Shown here piece after piece: positions 11,620 to 22,500 of a stretch of 42,837 nt of DNA. Under the pieces are notes generated by a model that saw only the letters and a program-made list of their open reading frames with translations, had not been told where the DNA came from and searched no databases. This DNA comes from Ichthyophthirius multifiliis (taxonomy: Eukaryota > Ciliophora > Oligohymenophorea > Hymenostomatida), in assembly GCF_000220395.1 (NCBI RefSeq), contig NW_004086045.1:1-42837 (forward strand), given 5' to 3'. Within the stretch, counting starts at the first letter, position 1, and each line of letters starts with the position of its first letter. Made by a program: the position numbers and the translations under genes.

Positions 11620-13897
11620 ATGGAAATTTTAAATATAGATAATTTCCCATTAAAAAAAAGAAAAAATAATTGAATATGAAACATTTATTCAAGAGTTTGA
11701 ATTCGTTCATTTAACGGGTCTAAAAGGTTTAGAAAAAGCCTGTCAAATCCAACAAAAAAGTACAAATAAAATGTTTGATTATGTAGAAATAGATTAAAGA
11801 GGTGTAAAAGCAATAGATAAATACGAAGAGTTTTGCGAAAATTTATTAGATATAAACCAAAAGGACATTCTTTAAATGAAATATTATTCACGTGTTTTTG
11901 CTGAGGAAAGTTTAGGCGATCCTTTTTGTAAATATTTTTTAATTTTTGAATATTCAGAAAGTTCTGTAGAAACAGAAATCCAGCATTTAAAAAAAAGGAA
12001 AAAATAAATGCCTAAATTAACATTAAGAAAAATCTTTGAAACAATAGCGACTGGTTTAAATTATTTTCATAAATAAAAAATCGTACATGGAGATTTAAGA
12101 ACTTGTAATATATTAAAAAATGAATAAGGAGAATATAAATTAATACCTGCAGGTGTAAAACCAAGAAAAAAAAATGAGCCTTATTATCATTCACCGGAAT
12201 ATCATATTGCTTAAAATTGTAGATTTGCTTATGAGAAATCTAAATATGATTAGTATATATATAATTTTATATAAAAAAAATATAAATTATTAGAATTAAA
12301 TCAGAAATATTTTCATTTGGAATGATGATGCTTGAAATTGGAACTTTTGATGAATATCTTTATGATACTTATGGAAAATTTTAAATGAATGAAGATGTTA
12401 TTTATAATGCTTTGATTAATTTTTCAGATTTATATGGATATAATTTGACTGGAGTAATTAAAAAAATGCTTATTTTTGACTAATAAATGAGATTGACTGC
12501 TTATGATATTATTTAACTTTTATAATCTTAGAATTTATAAGAAATGGAATAAGAACTTAATAATACAGAGCATAAAGTAATTAATATTTTATTTTATTTT
12601 TCAAATTAATACATAAATAAAAAGTTTAATTTTTCTGACAATAACCTTGAAGATTATAATATTGATCATAAAAATGAATAAAAAAAAAATCATTTTATAA
12701 ATGGAGCTCCTACTACAAAAAATCAAAAACACTAAAATTAACAATTTAATATGTTTTTTAAAAAATAAATAAATTCATATAATGATTAAAGCCCTATCAC
12801 AACAAATAGCAATTTCTTGAAAAAATAATAATAAAGTAATATTATGGCAAGTGGTTTTCGAGACACTCTAGTAAATATTTAAAAATATATTTTTAAATTA
12901 AAAAAATAAAGGATTAAAAATCTTAAAGCCAATCAGCAAATAAACTAATATAGTAATAATTATAATATCAATAAAGCAAACAGAAAAATCAATAATATAA
13001 GGTCGAAATTGACGATCAAGAAGACCAATCAAAAATCTAAAAAATCTTCACTACTTTACCCCAAGAATATCAAGATGAAATAGACCAATAAGTAAATGCT
13101 AATTTAAAAGGAATCGAAAGAAAATACTAAATTGATTATCTTGCACATGGACATCGTTATTAAGGGGAAAAATATTAAGGAAAATTACATGGTTGGGGTA
13201 TTTTTTGGTGGGCTAATGGAGAAATATATGAGGGAGAATTTTTCGAAGGAAAATATAATGGACTAGGTAATATTATAATATTCTTATATATATATAATAT
13301 AAATTTTTAAATACTAAAGGAATCTATTACTGGCCTACAGGTGCTAAACATTACGGAAATTTTAAAGATGGAGAAATTTAAGGATTAGGAGTAAGATTTT
13401 ATTAAGATGGAAATATTTATTTTGGAGAATGGATGAAAGGAAAAAATCATGGATAAGGAACATTTTATTGGTAAAAAAGTTAGGCTAAATTCAAAGGAAG
13501 CTTTCTAAATGATCAAATATATGGAAAAGGAACTCTTATTTGGCCTATTTTTGAAGAAAAAGAAGAAAGCGAAAAAAATGGATGCAAAGAAGAAAGTGAA
13601 GAAGACGAATAAGACGAATATGAATAATATGATTAGGAAAACGAAGATGAGGATGAAGATGAATTTTCATAAAAACAAAGTAGAAACAATTTTGGTACTG
13701 ATTAGACTCATAAAGATTTAAAAATAAAAGAAACTCGAGTATATGAAGGTTTGTGGAAAGATGAAAATGGAAGGGGAATTTCAGTAGAAGAAATAGAATT
13801 TTAAGTTTAATCATAATAAATTGAATAATAGAAAGTTATTAAAAAATAATAGGACAATAAAAGCAAAAACAATTTAAAAAAAAAGTGGAGATTATGA
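11620..13897 (+). CDS. Degenerate protein kinase fused to C-terminal MORN repeats
   Basis: Four exons: 11620-12252, 12294-12870, 12912-13266 and 13320-13897. They give about 713 aa once one extra A in the A8 run at 11652-11659 is removed; with that change all intron phases agree. The kinase part has IVHGDLRTCNIL (HGD for HRD, catalytic D and N kept), HSPEY (APE-like) and KSEIFSFGMMMLEIG (subdomain IX). The DFG site reads LIPAGVK and no clear glycine loop or VAIK lysine is present, so it is probably a pseudokinase. After a Q/N-rich linker come MORN repeats from about 13150: YQGEKYQGKLHGWGIFWWAN, YEGEFFEGKYNGLGIYYWPT, YGNFKDGEIQGLGVRFYQDG, FGEWMKGKNHGQGTFYW and FKGSFLNDQIYGKGTLIW. A D/E-rich segment and a last degenerate repeat (YEGLWKDENGRG) follow. 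MORN repeats commonly bind membranes or lie in ciliary and basal-body structures. Confidence 0.8.
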
Positions 13898-14446
13898 AAA
13901 TTAACAAAAAAAATGATTAATTTGTTTATTTTTTTTATTTTATTTTTTTGGAAATAATTTCTTGTTATATATTGATACAATATTATATTTGTATTGTAAA
14001 ATCATTTTTGTTTATAGATATTATATTATTAAAAAAAAAAACATTATTTTATATTTCTATATAAGTTTTATTAAGTGAAAATTCTTTTTATAGATATTAT
14101 TAAAATTAAATGTATATTATTTTGATAAAAGTGTATAATTATAAAAAATTTTGAGTATTTTTTTTTTTTTTAAGTTTAGAAACAGTGAAAAAAAATATAA
14201 AATAAATTAACATTAATAAATCACAAAAATATTTATATAATATTTTTTTTATTAGATAAAGAAGTAAAAAAATAAGCAAATAATATATAAAAAAGGGGAT
14301 AAAATAAATTTTATTTTATAAATCAAAGCAAATAAATAAATAAAAAGTAAAAAGTAAATAAAGAGAAAAATTGCAAAGACATTTAAATATTTTTTTTTTT
14401 AATTAAATAAAAATATAAAATAAAAAAAAATATACATATATAATAA
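13898..14446. other. Intergenic region upstream of the phosphate carrier
   Basis: AT-rich spacer with long A and T runs and no supported exon. It probably contains the promoter and A-rich 5' leader of the phosphate carrier gene; A-rich leaders immediately before ATG recur across this window. Confidence 0.6.
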
Positions 14447-15437
14447 ATGGGTGGAGACGTACATGATTTATCTTATTATTCCAAATGTATGATGGGAGGA
14501 ATTCTTGCTTGTGGATTAACTCACACAGCCATTGTACCTTTAGACGTTGTAAAATGTCGTCGTTAAGTAAACAAAAAAACAAAACAAAAAATCATAATAA
14601 ATAATAAAATAAAAAAAGGTTTTTCCTGGAATGTATAAATCTTTAGGTGATGGTTTATCTCAATTAAGAGCCACTGAAGGAATGGGAGGAAAAGGATTAG
14701 CCTTAGGTTGGATTCCAACATTTATTGGTTATTCTTTATAAGGATTCGGAAAGTTCGGATTTTACGAAATATTCAAAGACGTATACAAAGGAATAGTCGG
14801 AGAAGAAAATTCTGTTAAATATAGAAGAATCGGTTGGTCAATTTCATCCGCTTGTGCCGAAGTAATTGCCGATGTCTTATTATGTCCTTTCGAAGCTGCT
14901 AAAGTAAGAATGTAAACATCTAAACCAGGCACTTTCACTACCAAATTTTCAGTTGCTTTTAATTCAATATTGACCAATGAAGGATCTTAAGGGCTTTATA
15001 AAGGATTAGGACCCCTTTGGGCTAGATAAGTACCTTATACAATTGTTAAATTCGTTGCTTTCGAATAAATCGTAGAACTCTTCTACACTTATTTACTCAC
15101 TAGACCAAAAAGTGAATACTCTAAAGGTTAATAATTGGGTGTTACTTTTGCTTCTGGGTATCTCGCTGGTATCTTTTGCGCTATTGTTTCACACCCTGCT
15201 GATACTATGGTATCAAAACTTAATTCAGTAAAAGGAACTGGCACTTTAGGCGAAAATGTTTCCAGAATTTATGGCGAAATAGGATTTAAAGGATTATGGG
15301 CAGGATTAGGAACCAGAATTTTTATGATTGGTACCCTTACTGGTCTTTAATGGTGGATTTATGACACTTTTAAAACATCTATGGGATTAGCAGCATCTGG
15401 TGGTGGAGTTACTCCTCCTAAAGCTTCAAAGCATTGA
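14447..15437 (+). CDS. Mitochondrial phosphate carrier (SLC25A3 type)
   Basis: Two exons, 14447-14566 and 14619-15437, make 939 nt (312 aa), with a 52-nt intron. It imports inorganic phosphate with protons across the inner mitochondrial membrane for ATP synthesis. Three mitochondrial-carrier repeats are seen, with signatures [20 protein letters not shown] and [11 protein letters not shown]. The last is diagnostic of phosphate carriers (HPADSVVSVLN in animals). Other family hallmarks are [40 protein letters not shown] and [14 protein letters not shown]. In-frame TAA codons encode the conserved Q in VRMQ, RQVPYT and TGLQWW, which fixes the genetic code. There is no long N-terminal presequence; the protein starts [18 protein letters not shown], as is common for carriers imported by internal signals. 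GC content is clearly higher than in neighbouring genes, consistent with strong expression. Confidence 0.97.
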
Positions 15438-17791
15438 TTTTGGAGGAATTTATTTTATTAAATATATTTTATAAATATAGAAGACATATATATTTTTTTT
15501 GTTTTTTTTAGAGATTATTTGCATTAAATAAAAAAAAAATAAAAAATTCTCTTTTATTTTTTCTTAGATTGTTATGTTTTATTTCTAAAAATTTTGTTTA
15601 TTTTTTTTGATGTTATTATTTTTAAATAAAATATTTTAAAATGTATTTTTTATTTCTAAGAAAATTTATTTTATTTTGTTTAAAATAAATTCAATTTTAA
15701 ATTTTAGAAACATATTTTTTATTTTAAAAAAAATTCAATAAAAAAAATATTTATTTTATTAAAAAAATCATATTTTATAATTATTTTATTTTCTAGATTA
15801 AAAAATCATATTTCAAATTATATATGAAATATATTATTTTTTTTTTTTTTTAAATTATTTAATAATATTCATTATTTAAATAAAATTTTAATATAATATA
15901 TTTTTTAATTATAAATAATTCATATTATTATGCTATATTATTTTTATTTATTAAAAAAAAAATATTATAAAGATATTTACTAACCACATTATTTTTTAAT
16001 TATTTTTTTTGATAAAAAAAATCTATTTGTATTATTTTTTTTATAAATCCTTTGGTTATTTATTTTATAATATTAATTTTATTATTTATAATTTCTTCTA
16101 TATTTTCTTTAAGTTATAAAATATTCTACTCCTTTTATCAACATATATTAAATATTTATTAAATGCAGTTAAACATTATAAAATTAAATCTAAAAATTTA
16201 TTTTACTTTATTAAAATTAAATTCTTAGTTTTAAAAAATTATATTATATTATTATATTATTATATTATTAAAATCTAATACTTGTAAAGTATCCCGTTTT
16301 TATAAAGAAGTAAAAAAAATGGTTTTAAAGTATATAAAACATTTAATCATTTTAATAATCAATTTTATTAATATAATTGTATTTATATAATATCCAGATA
16401 ACTCTTTTTATTCTTTTTTCAAATTATTAAAACTCTAAAAATAATATTATGTTTTTTTTAAAAAAAAATAACAAACAAAATAAAATAGATTAATTATTCT
16501 TTATATTATTTATTTTTAAATACTAATTAATATCATAATCTAAAAAATACTATTAGATGTTTCTATATAAATATTGTCTATTTTATTTATATTTTCGATT
16601 GATATAAATGTTAAATAAGAGTTTTTTATATTTTACTGATTCACATATTTTTTACTGTTTTCTATATTTTAAAAATTAAAATTTTTATTTATATTTATAT
16701 ATTTTATTTTTATAATATCCACATACATGCGTATATATTAATTTATTTTCACTTATATTTGTTAAATATTATCTTATAATTTTTGTCTTCTAAAAATCAA
16801 TAAAATAAATTAATTATAATATTTATATCTTTATTTTAAATACTTAAATCTACTAATAATATTAATTTAAAGTTTATATTTATTTAAATATTTTAATTTA
16901 TTTAGTTTTTATCCATTTTTTTAAATAAATGAAAATATGATTTAATATAAAAGAATTAAAAAATTAAAAATTTTTAAATTATAAAAAGGAAAAAATAAAA
17001 TAATAATAAATATAGGTAAAAAAATACATTTACATTATTTAATTAATTATTAAATATTTTTAAAATTATATATATTTAAATAAATTTCTTTAGTTTTTAA
17101 ATTAATATAGTCAAAAAAATAATATTGAAACTCAAATTTTTATTATATTATTATTTTAATATAGATTTAATTAAAAAAAATTATAATTTTATTAATTCAT
17201 AATTTATATAGATCTATAATTGTAATTGATATATATTTTAAAATATTTTTAAATTTTATAAATTTATAAGTATAGTATAATGTGAATATATTTTAAAAAA
17301 AAGTTAGTAATATATTTTTTTTAAAATAAAAAATTTGTGTTAATGCTGATTTATTTATTATTTAAAATAAAAAATTTATATTTTCACTGATTTAAAATAA
17401 TTTATTATTCTTTAAATTATATATATATTTTTTTTTCCTATAAATTTAATGTTTCTTTCTTTAAAATATTTATTTAATTAAATACATAATTTTTTATTAT
17501 TATATAAAATATTAATGAATTAATAATTTAAATATTTTCCTATTTTTTTATTGTAAGTTTGCAATGTTTTTCTTATTAAGAAATTAATATAAATTATAAT
17601 TTTTTGTATTATAAATTCTTTATAAGAAAAAAATATAGAAAAACTATATCGTTTAATAATAATTGTAATAGCAATATTAATTTTTTTTTTTTAAAAAAAA
17701 AAAAAGTATTAATTTAGAATAAGGAAATAATAAATAATATAAAAAAAAAATTACAAAAAAGTCAATAAAATATCATCAATATAAAAAATAA
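15438..17791. other. Long AT-rich intergenic region
   Basis: About 2.35 kb with no supported exon, tRNA or repeat family on either strand. It is simple A/T-rich sequence, with a short TTATA-type tandem at about 16240-16270. It may hold the 3' end of the carrier transcript and the promoter of the next gene. Confidence 0.6.
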
Positions 17792-18253
17792 ATGAATTAT
17801 CCAATAGATGATCATTATTAAGTAGAAATAGCATTAAAAAAATTAAGATAAAAGCGACTTTCAGACAAAGTAAAAAACAAAATAAAATAAAAATAAAATA
17901 AAGATAAAAAAATAGAAAAAAGATATATTTGATTCAGCAGATTATTTTATTTAATTATATGGCTAAAAAGAATAATAAAAGGCAAATGATATAAATGAAA
18001 AAGATATGACAGAAAAAAGCAATTAAGCATTATAAAATGCATGTAATACAATGTAAGAAAAATACGGGACAATTTAGAATTTTAAAAGGAAATTATCTTT
18101 AATATAAAAAGAAGTAACAAAGAATGATATATTTTTATATGTATAAAAAAAAAAAATAAGAAAAAAACCAAATTCGATTCTGCAGATTATTTTATGTAAA
18201 AAAAATTCTAAAGTGATTATTCTTCATCATTCGATAGCATAGAAAATTAATGA
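17792..18253 (+). CDS. Endosulfine/ARPP19-like protein with two FDSADYF sites
   Basis: Three exons, 17792-17869, 17916-18113 and 18161-18253, make 122 aa, ending in TGA; introns are 46 and 47 nt. ENSA/ARPP19 (yeast Igo1/2) proteins are phosphorylated by Greatwall/Rim15-type kinases on the serine of FDSGDY and then inhibit PP2A-B55. Here residues 12-37 (ALKKLRQKRLSDKKKDIFDS, then ADYF) align with the family core 'LLLKKRLQKGQKYFDSGDY', with Ala for Gly. Exon 3 opens with a second copy, KKTKFDSADYFMQKK, preceded by FKRKLSLIQKE, which resembles the run before the first copy. Both introns lie in phase 0 directly before the KK(D/T)xFDSADYF block, so the second copy looks like an internal exon duplication. 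Having two phosphosites in one protein is unusual for this family. Function is inferred from the motif alone. Confidence 0.75.
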
Positions 18254-18370
18254 AAAAAATAATAAAAAAAATGAAATTTAAAAATCTATTATATATACAT
18301 ATAATATATATTATTTATTTATTTGTTTTATTAAAAAAGTTTGATTTATATATATAATAATATAATATAT

Positions 18371-19426
18371 TCAAAAAGAATTATTTTAAAAATAATCATC
18401 ATAATAAATAGATTTTTTACATCCTTTATGAATTAATTAAAACATATTTTTTTTATAACCATATTTTTCATCTTTTTCAGCCCATTTTACTATAGTATTA
18501 TGGCTTGCGGGTCCTGGGAAACAATAATTAAAATGACCTTTTTGCCTAAAGGTGTTTTTAAACCTTTCTTCAATTCCAAATCCTGTATGAAGTAATTCTT
18601 TTCCTATTTTGGGTGGTGAATTAGATTATTTTTTTTTATTTTTTTCTTAAGTTCTATATCATATAGTTTCCCAAAAGTCCTATAAATAACTGGATGTGGA
18701 TTATAAGTGCCAACTCCAGGTTTTAAATGGGGATTTTTAAGAGGAGATTTTTAAGAATGTTTCATTTTCCAAAAATGAAGATCTTTTTTGTCCACTTTTA
18801 TTTTACGAATTTGATTGTGAGGATTATATGAACCTGGACCAGGAATTTTATCCCCTAAATATTCGATTTCATTTAGAAAGAACTCCCTTTTTTTTTCTTT
18901 TTATTATTTACTTTTTTATCTTATCACCTTAAAATATTAAGGATTTTAATTTACTTAATAAAATCCTACTCCTGGACTTGGAGATTTTTAAGAATTAATA
19001 AAAATTTGTCCTAAAAATGTCCGTTTTGCTGAAAAACGTTATATATTGGGTATTTTACCCATTTTTAATAGTTCCTCATTTGAATATGCCCATTTTTTCT
19101 AATTTGAATATTGGACAGAGGATGGTGAGTTGGCTGCATTTTTAATGATTTCTTATAAATAAAAACCTCTATCATATGATTTTGTATTTTTTGTTTCTAT
19201 TGCTTTTTAATAAATGGACATTAATTAATCTTTTTTATATGAACAATAAGATTTTGGAGTTTAGTAGGTATCTAATTAATTAATGTTTTTTTTTTTCATG
19301 ATTATTTGATATAATTCATTTAATGGAAGATCTTTTTATTTAATTTTTAATTTTTGTTTAATTATTTTTTTATTAGGATTATTTACTATTTAGATTTTAA
19401 GAAGGAGAATTTATTACATTTTCCAT
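18371..19426 (-). CDS. SHIPPO/STPG-type PG-rich repeat protein
   Basis: Minus-strand gene with exons 19426-19387, 19331-18928 and 18882-18371, about 318 aa, ending in TGA at 18373-18371. Introns are 55 and 45 nt. The frame needs one extra base in the T-run region 18628-18645 (an A run on the coding strand); with it the length is an exact multiple of three. The product carries sperm-tail PG-rich (SHIPPO/STPG) repeats: SPSPGVGFYQV, IPGPGSYNPHNQI, KPGVGTYNPHPVI and FPGPASHNTIVKW. Such proteins associate with axonemal and other stable microtubules (ODF3/CIMAP and STPG families). It is hydrophilic, with no membrane segment. It faces the endosulfine-like gene tail to tail across 117 bp and is head to head with the giant gene across 155 bp. 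The short first exon is inferred from splice phase. Confidence 0.8.
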
Positions 19427-19581
19427 TTATTTGTATACTTATATATTTTTCTTATTTTTTTTAATAATTAAAATATTTTTTTTTTTGTTTAAAAAAAAAT
19501 AAATATTTAATTTATTTATTTTTTAAATAAATATATATAAATATTTAATTTATACTATTTTTTTTTTTTTTTTAAAAAAAA
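19427..19581. promoter_or_regulatory. Possible bidirectional promoter region
   Basis: Only 155 bp separate the divergent start codons of the SHIPPO/STPG gene (minus) and the giant gene (plus). The gap is almost entirely A/T with a T14-A8 junction just before the plus-strand ATG. Both promoters must lie in or around this gap. No specific motif can be identified. Confidence 0.4.
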
Positions 19582-22500
19582 ATGATAAGTGGATTTTTAG
19601 AAAATGCATAAGATCAACTTTAAAATAGTGATTATATAAAAGAATGTATTTAAAAAATAAATGAAAATCAAACAAAAGATTAACTTATAAATGAAATATA
19701 AATAAAAATTAATAATACAACAGATAATTTCTAAAAGAATTTTTTAATAAAAGTAAGAAAAATTAAAAAAATAAAATAAGAAAAAATTAAAAAAAAAGTT
19801 AAATGAAAATTTTCAAAATATTAATTTGGATGATTTTTAATCAATATAACAAAGTGAAAGTGAAAATGATAATACGTTTTCAAAAAATTAAATAAATTTC
19901 AGTAATATGTAATCTTTTTAAGAAGAAGAATAAAAATCTTCTATAATATACTAATCTAATTAAAATTCTAAGGAGAAGGAAGAAGAAGAAGAAGAAGTAG
20001 AAGATGAAGAAGATGAAAAAGAAGAAAAAAGTTTGAAATTCTTATTTAATAAACAAGATTTAGTAAAAAATACTGAAAACATATAAGTAAAACCAAGTGA
20101 AAAAATTAATAATGGAGAAGTAAAAATAAAAACCACTATAAACAAGAAGGAGGAAAGTTTAAAATCATTGTCTTTTATATTATAATTTTAAAAATTAAAA
20201 AAAAGTAAAAGTGATAATTTATAAATTGAAAAAGTCGCAAACTCCATAAAAGATATTAAAAAGGAGAATTTTAAATTCTAAGGCTTTAATAAAAATTAAA
20301 TATAATAAAAAAACAAAAAAGTAAAAGCGTAAATAATTTTGAAAGTTTAGAATTTATTTAAATTGAAGAAGATATTTAAAAAAGTGCATTTTAAAATTCT
20401 AAAATACCCCCAAAAACTAACATTATTGTTGAAAAAAAAACCATTTTATAATCTTTATAGGAAGACTAATATAAAATTTCTAAAAAAATGAACTTCAATA
20501 AAAATTCGGCATAATTTTTACAAAATAAATAATCTTCTTTATATAAAAATAATCCTTAATATTAACAATAATAAGAGAGTGGTATTTTTTAGGAAAATAT
20601 TAATTCTAATATAAGTAAAAATTCTTCTTAAAATAAGACAATTAAAATGATATTTATGGGATTAACTAAATGATTTAAATAATAATAGTAGTTCTGTTTC
20701 TTAATTTTCAGATTAATTTAAATAACATAAAAGTTCAGAAAATATTCATTCTTAATAAATCTCTTAAATAAAAAAAGCTGATATTTTGAATTCTGATTAA
20801 TTTATGGATTATAAATCTGAAAGTTCTTAAAAATAATCATCTTTTAATCAAGAAGCATCTAAAATTTCTTAATTTTCTTAAAACTATTAATAAAGCTAAA
20901 ATATATCTTAAGATAAAAGATGGGAAGATTTTATGGGATTAAGCTAAGTTTCTTAAACATCAAAAGGAAAAAGCATATACTAATAAAATATTGAAACATA
21001 TTCTTAAATCTCTTATTATTCTTAATAAAACTAAAATAATAAAAAAAAGCATTAAAATATAAAATTAAATAAAACTAATTAAAGTTTTTAAAAATAACAA
21101 AATTTCTTAAAAAGTAATGAAGATATAAGTTTAAATGAAATTTCTTATATACATAACTTTGATGAAGAAAAAAAACAAGATGAACAAGAAAAATCAATAA
21201 AAACGTGTTAATAAGATAATTTAAATGAGTCCGATTTTTAATAAGAAAGTAATTTTTCTGAATAAAAAAATGATTCTTTTTTAAAAAATTCAGAAGTATT
21301 TTAAAATAATATTATTTTATAAAAACAGGATATTGATTAAGAAAAACAAATAATTAATGTTTCTTTTGAATCATAAAAATCGAAAAATTCAAATACTCAA
21401 AAAAATCAAATGAAAGACTTTTCTAAAGAAAAAAATTTGTCTAATTTAAATGATTCTTAAATAGATAAAATTAATAATTCTAATAAATAATAAAAGATAA
21501 ATGATTAAATTAATAATTCTAATAAATAATAAAAAATAAATGATTAATAAGAAAACATAAAATAAATATCTTATTTATAATATTCGTAAATAAAAAGTTC
21601 CTAAAAAATAGAAAAATCTTAATAAAAATTGCAAAATTCATAAAAAGAAGATGAAAATTCTTAAAAATTACTAGATTCTTAAAAATAACTAGAAAATTAT
21701 TAAAAAATATATAAAAATGAATATAGTTCCTTTTAAGAATAAAATTCATAAAAAGAACAAGAATCATCACAAAAAAAATAACAAAACGAAGAAAAAAGTG
21801 AAGAAAAAAGTGAAGAAAAAAGTGAAGAAAAAAGTGAAGAAAAAAGTGAAGAAAAAAGTGATGAAAAAAGTGAAGAAAAAAACGAAGAAAAAAGTGAAGA
21901 AAAAATTGAAGAAAAAAACGAAGAAAAAAGTGAAGAAAAAAGTGAAGAAAAAAATGAAGAAAAAAATGAAGAAAAAAACGAAGAAAAAAGTGAATAAATT
22001 AAATAAGACTAATAAAATTAATTAATTGATTTTGATTAATTTAATAGTTTAAAATCTTTAACTAAATCTTAATTATCAGATATTTCTTTATAAATAATTT
22101 AAAACCAAATTTCAGTTAATAAAAGCTAAAAAGATAATAGTTATTATAATTAAAATTCTTTATAAAACTAAAAGTCTTTTAATTTGGATGATTTTAATTA
22201 GTCTTATTAAGAAAGTTAATAAGTTTCTAATTATTCGTAAGATTAGCATACATACTAGGATAATTTCATGAAAGAAAATTAAAACGTTTCTGAAAATGAA
22301 TCCTTCTAAAATCTGGAAATAAATACTTAAAATGAATAAAATGTCATTAATTGGGATGATTTAAATGATTTAAATTCTAAAAGTTCTCAAATTTCTTAGT
22401 TTTCTGAATAATTTGAACTTTAAAAAGTTAATAAAAATCATAACTTTAATAAAAAATAAGAAGTCGATTCTTCATCAAACCCATAAGAAAACGAAATTAT

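Noticed and set aside
13545-13814. Minus-strand hydrophobic frame
   Set aside because: Antisense shadow of the Asp/Glu-rich tail of the kinase-MORN gene.
18141-18160. A 20-nt intron in the endosulfine-like gene
   Set aside because: It would restore the frame, but a donor at 18114 gives a 47-nt intron with the same acceptor and phase, matching the size of all other introns here.
21717-22025. Plus-strand frame reading K-K-K-V repeats
   Set aside because: It is the shifted reading of the E-E-K-S tandem repeat in the giant gene, whose own frame is open far beyond both ends.
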